A program made the translations under genes and the position numbers. Positions 1-7,904 of a stretch of DNA of 64,000 nucleotides are shown in pieces. Position 1 is the stretch's first letter, and every line of letters starts with the position of its first letter. This stretch comes from Hydractinia symbiolongicarpus (Eukaryota; Cnidaria; Hydrozoa; Anthoathecata; Hydractiniidae). Below the pieces are notes generated by a model. That model worked only from the letters and a program-made list of their open reading frames with translations. It was not told where the DNA came from and made no database searches. Location: NCBI RefSeq assembly GCF_029227915.1, contig NC_079888.1, forward strand, positions 1,814,501 through 1,878,500, in the 5' to 3' direction.

Positions 1-1188
1 CCCTCGCAGACCAAACTCATGACATCATGCATAATTAGTGAATCTTCTTAGTCCAAATTCTAAAGAAGCAATCAAGAATTTTTAAAAAAATGTGTATAAT
101 ACCACCAAAAACAGCCTTAATATGGTCTTAAGATAAAACAACAAAATTATAAAAATCATGAAAACACCATGGAAATTCTGGTAAAATGCTACGTAGCTTA
201 GCGGTCAGTGCTTACAACCCGTGTGACCACCGAATGAAAACTAGAAATTTTGACTGGAAAATTTTTTGAACCGATTTAATATAACACATATACAAAAAAA
301 TTATATTTCGTACCATTTTTCTCCTTTATCCAAAAATCTAAAAAATTAAAAAATTAGACGTGTGGCTAGTTCACGTATAAGTATTTGAAAAGTCGTATAA
401 TATAATTTATGACGAATTTAATTCTTTTCTCCACGTTGTGCTTTCTGGTACGTAAAGGAAAAAACAATATTTTAATCACATTTCGCGAATGTTGTTCTGC
501 CGCACATCCCATGTTGAATGTGGAAATATCTGAGAAGCTCGCTCAATTCTTGTGAATGAATAGGAACAAAAGGTTTTTTTGTCTATTTTGATCGAAGCAT
601 TTCAGTAAAATCTTTTTCCAGATCTAAGCGAGCTAACCGCAAGCGAAGCCCATTGGCCATTTGAGCGAGCGTAAATATTTTGGCCAGGAAACATTATTCC
701 AAAGGTAGTCAGCTGTTCACTTTATTGCAAAGCAATTGAGCTTAGCGAGCGATGCGAAATGGTGGAGCAGGTTTGCTACGCGAAGTATACCAAGAGAATT
801 ATTCAGATTCTCAAAATTTCGATGAAAAAATATCATAAAATCAGCGTAAGGTATAACTAATATTGTTCTTGATCAACAAATTTTGCTTGCAACATAAGAC
901 AATAAGCGTATTTGAAAATATTTTTCCTACTTGCGTCTTTTTGAAAATTAATTGTATGTTTGTTGGTTTTGCGTACTGGTGCTGATGTGAAATGTGCAAA
1001 TCGAAATTGGAAATCGAACACGACGTTTAAATTTTCTTCTCTCAAGGAACAGAAGATAAAAACATAACGGACAACATAACATAACGTAATACGTTTTCAC
1101 AAGACGTTCGTATGTTTTTTGATTGCTTTCATCGTCTATGTTCTTTTTTCATGTTCATTTTGGTTTTATTGAAGTTTGGTAATTACAA
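1..1188. other. AT-rich stretch without a supported gene
   Basis: No spliced or long open frame stands out here. A 62-codon minus-strand frame at 857-1045 has no recognisable motif and I do not call it. Around 600-780 there is a slightly more GC-rich patch with repeated gagcgag/gcgaagc words, meaning unknown. Confidence 0.5.
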
Positions 1189-1241
1189 GTTGTTTATATC
1201 TAGCGTCTATTCTTCAAGTTGATACAATATATATTACTTAC

Positions 1242-1285
1242 CATCATTTTCTAAATCATCATCAGACGATTGGTCTTTCTTGCAA
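1242..1285 (-). CDS. candidate duplicated exon, 44 nt variant
   Basis: First copy of the acidic exon, identical in the exon to the copy at 1380-1423 and with the same one-base shortening. The last two units therefore duplicated after the indel arose. The splice signals TTTTTAG and GTAAGTAA are intact. Confidence 0.35.
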
Positions 1286-1379
1286 CTAAAAAGTTGTGAA
1301 ATAATGCGTAAATAACTAACTGTAAAGTTGTTTATATCTAGCGTCTATTCTTCAAGTTGATACAATATATATTACTTAC

Positions 1380-1423
1380 CATCATTTTCTAAATCATCAT
1401 CAGACGATTGGTCTTTCTTGCAA
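1380..1423 (-). CDS. candidate duplicated exon, 44 nt variant
   Basis: Second copy of the acidic exon with the same acceptor and donor but one base shorter (GCAAGAAAGACC against GCAAAAAAAGATC). With the usual acceptor it would break a phase-1 frame. The nearby acceptor GCAAGAAAG would instead give a 33-nt phase-1 exon encoding QSSDDDLEND. Confidence 0.35.
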
Positions 1424-1517
1424 CTAAAAAGTTGTGAAATAATGCGTAAATAACTAACTGTAAAGTTGTTTATATCTAGCGTCTATTCTTCAAGTTGATA
1501 CAATATATATTACTTAC

Positions 1518-1562
1518 CATCATTGTCCAAGTCGTCATCAGACCATTGATCTTTTTTTGCAA
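1518..1562 (-). CDS. candidate 45-nt phase-1 exon, acidic peptide
   Basis: Minus strand: acceptor ACTTTTTAG, then 45 nt, then donor GTAAGTAA. Read in phase 1 it encodes AKKDQWSDDDLDND between two split codons, a hydrophilic acidic stretch. The length is a multiple of three and both ends are phase 1, so the exon could be skipped or duplicated without a frameshift. It is the third and most divergent of three 138-bp copies and the only one with a length divisible by three. Function unknown; the protein is likely disordered. The other frames contain stops or give no acidic run. Confidence 0.5.
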
Positions 1563-1891
1563 CTAAAAAGTTGTGAAATAATGTGTAAATAACTAACTGT
1601 AGTGTAACGTGTCTTTTAAAAAAGTGTTGATAAAATGACTTAATTATAGGGCTCTGACAGGTATGGTACCTTTCATTTAACATGCAGCTGTCTATATTAG
1701 ATAATTATATAAAGCATTAACAAGCAAATAACAAAAAGAGAATCGGAAAAACTAGTAATTACACAAAATGTTAGCCTTTTTCTATTTTATTGTATCATTA
1801 TTATTATTATTATGTTGTGTTTTTAAGCACGTTTGATTGCCTCCATATTTAAAATTTCAATCTTTTTAAATTTAATAAAAAAACAACTTAC

Positions 1892-1918
1892 TTTTCAGGT
1901 GGGCAGGGCCAACTACCT
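1892..1918 (-). CDS. candidate 27-nt phase-1 exon, paralog of array exon half
   Basis: Minus strand: acceptor TAAATTTAG, 27 nt, donor GTAAGTTG. In phase 1 it reads EVVGPAHLK (first codon split). It aligns with the second 27 nt of the 45-nt array exon at 5186-5230 (GLIGPEKLK), with conservative changes V/L, V/I. Here it is separated from its 18-nt partner exon (2031-2048) by a 112-bp intron. That colinearity is the best single argument that these segments are real exons. Confidence 0.55.
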
Positions 1919-2030
1919 CTAAATTTACACTAAAAAGGGTTTATGAAAGATTCGTATATTTTCGTATACTTTCGTATATATAGCACCAAATAATACTGAG
2001 ACAGAAAAAAAAAAAAGGATCACCGCTTAC

Positions 2031-2048
2031 CTTTCCCTTTTCTTTTCC
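2031..2048 (-). CDS. candidate 18-nt phase-1 microexon (KRKGK)
   Basis: Minus strand: acceptor AATTTTTAG, 18 nt GGAAAAGAAAAGGGAAAG, donor GTAAGCGG. Phase 1 gives KRKGK between split codons. The same 18 nt, with one small shift, begin the 45-nt exon of the array copies (5186-5230 and 43784-43828), where no intron follows. A basic, probably disordered segment. Confidence 0.55.
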
Positions 2049-2348
2049 CTAAAAATTAAAAAGAAATTTAAAACAACTAAAATTTAAATAAATATAATTC
2101 TTATAGCATAAAAAATGGGATTAGAAAAGAAAATATTTTCTGTAGCCAACCGACATCGTTTTAAATTCATCAAAAATATTATTATTTTGTATTAAACATT
2201 CTATGCATCAAACACAATATTATTGTTTGGCATGAAGCGCCTAAAACATAATGACATTCAAGGAAGGTTTCCATTATAGTCGTACATTTGCTCAACACTT
2301 TATGTTAATAAAAGCCAAACTTTAAAATAGCAAACCACTTATACTTAC

Positions 2349-2369
2349 TTATTCTTATTGGCGTGAAGA
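2349..2369 (-). CDS. weak candidate 21-nt microexon (FTPIRI)
   Basis: The donor AATAA|GTAAGTATAAG is strong on the minus strand. The acceptor (TTTGATACAG) lacks a pyrimidine tract because a purine-rich GAA run precedes it. The phase-1 reading FTPIRI is open and 21 nt is divisible by three. The copies at about 9545, 19262, 20153 and 25274 have lost the donor (GT to AT). Could be chance. Confidence 0.2.
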
Positions 2370-2650
2370 CTGTATCAAACCTGGAATTTCTTCTTCTTCT
2401 TCTTACACAATATGCTACCACATTTAACTCTATCGAAGTTTACAACATTTCATTAAACAAACTTTAATGATTTCCGTTTTTTTTAACACCAATGAATGCA
2501 GTACAATTGATGGTAGTTGAAACATATGTATTTCCATAACTATTGGCTGTTAATCTTCCTTCTGCAGAATATTTCCCGCTGTATTTTTTTGAATAAAAAA
2601 AATGCTTCTCTTTGTACCTTTCATTACTTGCCACCAGCAGGGCGAGTGTT

Positions 2651-2794
2651 TTACTTTGCATTTTCAAAAAGAAGAGTAACTTGGGAATTACTTCTCTTCC
2701 AAAATGCCAAAATAAGTTTATCATCCATGTTTTCCCTGCGTGTATAAGTACTAGTATATCCTATACGATTACGTACCGACTCTCGACGTACTAA
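2651..2794 (-). CDS. candidate terminal exon, type E, 47 codons (diverged copy)
   Basis: Same structure as 4976-5119: acceptor TTTTTTAGTTTCAG, no ATG needed, 47 codons then TAA. Differences are VSN to VRN (the internal GTAAGT is GTACGT here), K to R and S to T near the C-terminus. These mild substitutions in the most diverged unit, with the frame kept over 144 nt, hint at past selection. Confidence 0.4.
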   Translation of the reverse strand, partial: LVRRESVRNRIGYTSTYTRRENMDDKLILAFWKRSNSQVTLLFENAK

Positions 2795-3084
2795 CTGAAA
2801 CTAAAAAAGAAAGAAATTTAATATTACACAAATATTATGTAAATCGTTAAATAACATAATTATTGAGATTGTTATGAATATGCCACGACATGAACTATTA
2901 CCTTAAACATTTCATCATACTTAACGTTGAGCATTTACATACAACAGGTCTCTCTGCTCTACTTAACACAAGGTGTTGTTATTTTGGGAATAAAAAAGTA
3001 GAGAAAAATTGGTTTTTTCCTACATTTTTCTTAAATAAAATGGATTGCGCAATTGTTCACATTTCCTTGAATTTCATTGGTTAA

Positions 3085-3240
3085 AAAGCTGAAGAGAAGA
3101 AATACGCGCTGAAAAAGTCGAGTGAGTTAAACTTTTTGAGAACAGCTCGGGAGCATCTTTTTACGTCGAGTCAGCGGCCATTCTACTTCATTACGTATGC
3201 TCGAAGCGGAAAATGCAGTCGTATTGAAACCTACCTTTAA
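3085..3240 (+). other. 51-codon plus-strand frame in a unit-specific insertion
   Basis: About 165 bp (roughly 3090-3290) are present only in unit 0 and are more GC-rich than their surroundings. The plus strand has an open frame of 51 codons ending TAA at 3238-3240 (ELNFLRTAREHLFTSSQ inside). A second plus frame starts at ATG 3199 (39 codons, MLEAENAVVLKP). Neither is recognised. On the minus strand a fair donor AAAG|GTAGGT lies inside. It could be an ancestral exon lost from the other copies or a later insertion. Confidence 0.3.
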
Positions 3241-4096
3241 AAAGGTGTGCGAAAGAAAGACTGTGCCGAAATGGAGAACAAGTAAAAAAATAGCAATTTC
3301 TTTCATTCAAAATTAATCATAAAATTAATTGCACCTCACAATCCTTGTGTCGACATAAATAAACAAAAACTTAGCACAACAAAAGCACAGTTCACACAGA
3401 GTTAACCAACAAAACAATAATATATTTTGGGTGTAGACCGAAATTTATGAACTGTCTGCAAGTGTACGAATTTTATTAACTGTCTGTAAGTGTACAGAGT
3501 TTCCTTATTATCTAAAAAGCGAATCACTTGCCATTAAATTTGTTTCGGCAAAAAATCTTGAATATTTTTTTTATTGACGGACTTTGCTTTGATGAACTTG
3601 CTTGCATTCATTTTTATTGTTACATTAAGAGATCACTGAAATCACTGAAAATAATTATTTTATCATTTTCTAAAGTTCCGAACTAGAAAATTGTAAAGGG
3701 AAACTTTATTGCAGTTAAATGATATTCTGTCAATATGCTTGTAAAATCATTAAACATGGCGGAACGCGGTAAACAATAATATGAAGTTCATTGCACATGC
3801 TGTGGCTGTTTAATAATGTTGATATGCCTCATATAAAAATCTTAAGAAAATAAAATTCTTAAGAAGGATGTGTTGATGAAAATACATTTCAACAGCAGAT
3901 TCTCTCTAAAACCAATTGTAATTGATTATTGGGATTGTTTTGTTGTTTTCCAATTTTTTTTACAATTGATGAAAAGGGGGAAACGCTGCAAAATACTGAT
4001 TTTCCTCAAAGTAACACATCGATTATGTCCATGCTTTTCAATTATCTTTGCGTTGACAATGGGTTAAAGAAGTTTGAAATAATAGTCTTTACTCAC

Positions 4097-4120
4097 TTCC
4101 TACCTCCATTTCTTCGTTCT
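4097..4120 (-). CDS. candidate 24-nt phase-1 microexon (NEEMEVG)
   Basis: Minus strand: acceptor TAGTTTTCTCAG, 24 nt, donor GTGAGTAAAG. Phase 1 gives NEEMEVG; phase 0 has an in-frame TAG. The exon, acceptor and donor are kept in most C blocks (for example about 9072-9095, 14239-14262, 24794-24817, 42663-42686). Acidic, function unknown. Confidence 0.4.
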
Positions 4121-4166
4121 CTGAGAAAACTAAAATTCTTTACACAGTAGTAAAAAGTTACCGTAC

Positions 4167-4202
4167 CAGGTAGATTCATCGTATCTTCCCAATCTACAGG
4201 AT
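4167..4202 (-). CDS. candidate 36-nt phase-1 microexon (PVDWEDTMNLP)
   Basis: Minus strand: acceptor ACATTTCTCTTTAG followed by 36 nt to donor GTACGG, or 41 nt to the alternative donor GTAACT at 4160-4161. Phase 1 encodes PVDWEDTMNLP between split codons. Other C blocks carry the same segment with PLDWED in place of PVDWED. The 36-nt version is phase 1-1 like its neighbours; the 41-nt version is not. The peptide looks protein-like (W, acidic, no low complexity). Confidence 0.4.
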
Positions 4203-4975
4203 CTAAAGAGAAATGTTAATGATATATAGCTTTAAAAAATGTTTTTATACAGGATTAACAAGATGCTTTAAAACTAGGTTTGCAAATCGACGAATAAATT
4301 CAGAATATTCTCATCCTCTCTAAGCCCACCTGCTATATTTTAGTGATTGTCAATTGTATGTAATTTGTATTTCAAATATTCTGAGCAATTTTAATATAGG
4401 AATAATATAAAAGCTACTTTTAATTATAAAAATATTACTTTCTTGTAAAACAAACCAACCAACATCGTTTTAAATTCATCAAAAATATTTTATTATTTTG
4501 TATTAAACATTCTATGCATGAAACACAATATTATTGTTTGGCATGAAACGCCTAAAACATAATGACATTCAAGAAAGGTTTCCATTATAGTCGTTCCATT
4601 ATAGTCGTACAATTGCTCAACACTTTATGTTAATATAACCCAAACTTTAAAATAGCAAATCACTTATACTTACTTATTCTTATTGGCGTGAAGACTGTAT
4701 CAAACCTGGAATTTCTTCTTCTTCTTCTTACACAATATGCTACCACATTTAACTCTATCCAAGTTTACAACATTTCATCAAACAAACTTTAATGATTTCC
4801 GTTTTTTTAACACCAATGAATGCAGTACAATTGATGGTAGTTGAAACATATGTATTTCCATAACTATTGGCTGTTAATCTTCCTTCTGCAGAATATTTCC
4901 CGCTGTATTTTTTTTGAATAAAAAAAATGCTTCTCTTTGTACCTTTCATTACTTGCCACCAGCAGGGCGAGTGTT

Positions 4976-5119
4976 TTACTTTGCATTTTCAAAAAGAAGA
5001 GAAACTTGGGAATTACTTTTCTTCCAAAATGCCAAAATAAGTTTATCATCCATGTTTTCCCTGCGTGTATAAGTACTAGTATATCCTATACGATTACTTA
5101 CCGACTCTCGACGTACTAA
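4976..5119 (-). CDS. candidate terminal exon, type E, 47 codons
   Basis: Minus strand, starting right after a very good acceptor (TTTCTCTTTCTTTTTTAGTTTCAG is split here as CTTTCTTTTTTAG then TTTCAG). The frame begins LVRRESVSNR, continues through TRRENMDDKLILAF and ends LLFENAK then TAA. There is no ATG at the start, so it would be read only when spliced to an upstream exon, or from the internal ATG of ENMDD. Two other frames over the same DNA are also open, one running on as KYSGKYSAEGRLTANSYGN, so the choice rests on the shared acceptor and on the match of its first 11 codons to type S. At least eight other copies keep the 144-nt length. Function unknown. Confidence 0.45.
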   Translation of the reverse strand, partial: LVRRESVSNRIGYTSTYTRRENMDDKLILAFWKKSNSQVSLLFENAK

Positions 5120-5185
5120 CTGAAACTAAAAAAGAAAGAGAAATTTAATATTACACAAATATTATGTACATCGTTACCAACTTAC

Positions 5186-5230
5186 TTTTCAGCTTTTCAG
5201 GGCCAATTAATCCTTTTCCCTTTCTTTTCC
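5186..5230 (-). CDS. candidate 45-nt phase-1 exon (KRKGKGLIGPEKLK)
   Basis: Minus strand: acceptor TTTAAGTTTCAG, 45 nt, donor GTAAGTTGG. Phase 1 gives KRKGKGLIGPEKLK. It corresponds exactly to the 18-nt exon (2031-2048) plus the 27-nt exon (1892-1918) with their intron absent. The donor GT is intact only here and at 43782-43783. In the other array copies it is AT, and in many the acceptor region has also lost 16 bp (GAAATTTAAGTTTCAG) so that an upstream TTAACAG would serve instead. Confidence 0.5.
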
Positions 5231-5462
5231 CTGAAACTTAAATTTCCTGTTAATAGAATTAAGTCTGGATCATATCATACTTAACGTTGAGCATTTACAT
5301 CTAACAGGTCTCTCTGCTCTACTTAACACCAAGTACCTTTCTAAAAGGTGTTGTTATTTTTGCAATAAAGAAGTGTAGAAGAAATTGTGGTTCATTGTTC
5401 ACATTTCCTTGAATTTCATTGGTTAAAAATCTCAAGAAAAAAAGTAACAAAGTTTCAATAAA

Positions 5463-7719
5463 CGTTGTCCCTTCTTTCATTCAAAATTAATCATATAATT
5501 AATCGGACCTCACAATCCTAGTGACAACATAAATAAATAAAATCTTAGCAAAACAAAAGCACAGTTTCGGCAAAATTTCTTGAATAATTTTTTTATTGGC
5601 GGACTCTGCAATGAACTTGCATTTTTATTGCTAACTACAATTCTCCCAAAAATTTACAAGGAATTTTCTCTTGTATTAACAAATAAGAACGTAGCTGAGT
5701 TAACGTTGCTACATGTAATAATTATTGTATAGAAAGTAGTACTTATATTTTTACGACCCATTCTAAATTAGTTCTGCTAAAAACAACTGCAAAAACAGCA
5801 ACACGCAACACCAACAGCAAAGACTGTAAGCACAACAGCAAAATGTGACCCCAAAAAATCCATCAAAACGATAAAAATTCGTCGCTCTCTAGAGAATAAA
5901 ATACAAAAGGCACTAACACATTAATAGGGTCTCCATCCTTGACTCTCCATCCACAGCCTTTATTAATATAATGTGATTTAAACGGAGATATTAGAAAAGG
6001 GACCCGGTTTAAAAGTACTTTGACAGGACGTTGTCCTTTCTTCCATTCAAAATTAATCATATAATTAATCGGACCTCACAATCCTAGTGTCAACATAAAT
6101 AAATAAAATCTTAGCAAAACAAAAGCACAGTTTCGGCAAAATTTCTTGAATAATTTTTTTATTGGCTGACTCTGCAATGAACTTGCATTTTTATTGCTAA
6201 CTACAAATCTCCCAAAATTATACAAGGAATTTTCTCTTGTATTAACAAATAAGAACGTAGCTGAGTTAACGTTGCTACATGCAATAATTATTGTATAGAA
6301 AGTAGTACTTATATTTTTACGACCCATTCTAAATTAGTTCTGCTAAAAACAACTGCAAAAACAGCAACACGCAACACCAACAGCAAAGACTGTAAGCACA
6401 ACAGCAAAATGCGACCCCAAAAAATCCAACAAAACGATAAAAAATTCGTCGCTCTCCAGAGAATAAAATACAAAAGGCACTAACACATTAATAGGGTCTC
6501 CTTCCTTGACTCTCCATCCACGGCCTTTATTAATATAATGTGTATTAAACGGAGATATTAGAAAAGGGACCCGGTTTAAAAGTACTTTGACAGGACGTTG
6601 TCCTTTCTTTCATTCAAAATTAATTATATAATTAATCGGACCTCACAATCCTAGTGTCAACATAAATAAATAAAAACTTAGCAAAACAAAAGCACAGTTT
6701 CGGCAAAATTTCTTGAATAATTTTTTTATTGGCTGACTCTGCAATGAACTTGCATTTTTATTGCTAACTGCAATTCTCCCAAAAATTTACAAGGAATTTT
6801 CTCTTGTATTAATAAATAAGAACGTAGCTGAGTTAACGTTGCTACATGTAATAATTATTGTATAGAAAGTAGTACTTATATTTTTACGACCCATTCTAAA
6901 TTAGTTCTGCTAAAAACAACTGCAAAAACAGCAACACGCAACACCAACAGCAAAGACTGTAAGCACAACAGCAAAATGTGACCCCAAAAAATCCAACAAA
7001 ACGATAAAAAATTCGTCGCTCTCCAGAGAATAAAATACAAAAGGCACTAACACATTAATAGGGTCTCCATCCTTGACTCTCCATCCACAACCTTTATTAA
7101 TATAATGTGTATTAAACGGAGATATTAGAAAAGGGACCCGGTTTAAAAGTACTTTGACAGGACGTTGTCCTTTCTTTCATTCAAAATTAATCATATAATT
7201 AATCGGACCTCACAATCCTAGTGTCAACATAAATAAATAAAACTTAGCAAAACAAAAGCACAGTTTCGGCAAAATTTCTTGAATAATTTTTTTATTGGCT
7301 GACTCTGCAATGAACTTGCATTTTTATTGCTAACCACAATTCTCCCAAAATTATACAAGGAATTTTCTCTTGTATTAATAAATAAGAACGTAGCTGAGTT
7401 AACGTTGCTACATGTAATAATTATTGTATAGAAAGTAGTACTTATATTTTTACGACCCATTCTAAATTAGTTCTGCTAAAAACAACTGCAAAAACAGCAA
7501 CACCAACAGCAAAAACTGTAAGCACAACAGCAAAATGCGACCCCAAAAAATCCAACAAAACGATAAAAAATTCGTCGCTCTCCAGAGAATAAAATGCAAA
7601 AGGCACTAACACATTAATAGGGTCTCCTTCCTTGACTCTCCATCCACGGCCTTTATTAATATAATGTGTATTAAACGGAGATATTAGAAAAGGGACCCGG
7701 TTTAAAAGTACTTTGACAG
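5463..7719. repeat. run of four 567-bp A subunits
   Basis: The word ttgtcctttctt begins each subunit (near 5465, then 6031, 6599, 7165), spacing 566-568 bp. Each subunit holds the gcaacaccaacagcaaa segment, the cggacctcacaatcc segment and the cggcctttattaatat segment that gives AATAAA on the minus strand. Frames in it are not conserved between copies and I call no gene. Confidence 0.9.
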
Positions 7720-7904
7720 GCAGCGTGTACTGTTTAGATGCTGTAGTGAGCGATGTGAGTTGCGGGTGCGCCTATCCTTAAAAATTGCGTTTAGTGTTTC
7801 CGTGACACGATTTTTTTTTAGTGAACAAGCAGACAGACGACGGCTGTTTTCCCTGCGTGTATAAGTACTAGTATACGATTACTTACCGACTCTCGACGTA
7901 CTAA
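7702..7904 (-). pseudogene. type S terminal exon, frameshifted copy
   Basis: 203 nt instead of 204: the T run and the next bases read ttttttttta gtg in place of ttttttttctcgtg, losing one base. The acceptor and the final stop are unchanged. Confidence 0.45.

Larger units (their letters stand above)
1189..1602. repeat. 138-bp tandem repeat, three copies
   Basis: The words tatatctagcgtctattc recur at a spacing of exactly 138 bp (tagcgtct at 1201, 1339 and 1477). The first two copies are almost identical and the third differs at scattered positions. Each copy contains a minus-strand exon-like segment bounded by a TTTTTAG acceptor and a GTAAGTAA donor, so the duplication is of an exon plus flanking intron. 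Confidence 0.9.
2131..7720. repeat. array unit 0, diverged left edge
   Basis: This unit has no S block of its own. It holds an E block (2141-2800), a diverged C block (about 2960-4440) with an insertion of about 165 bp not seen elsewhere (3085-3290), a second E block (4450-5120), a 45-nt exon and four 567-bp A subunits. An imperfect duplication of actgtctgYaagtgtac lies at 3448-3500. It looks like the oldest part of the array. Confidence 0.75.

Noticed and set aside
185-245. Possible tRNA: A-box-like tagcttagcggtcagtgc
   Set aside because: No B box or T-arm, no acceptor stem.
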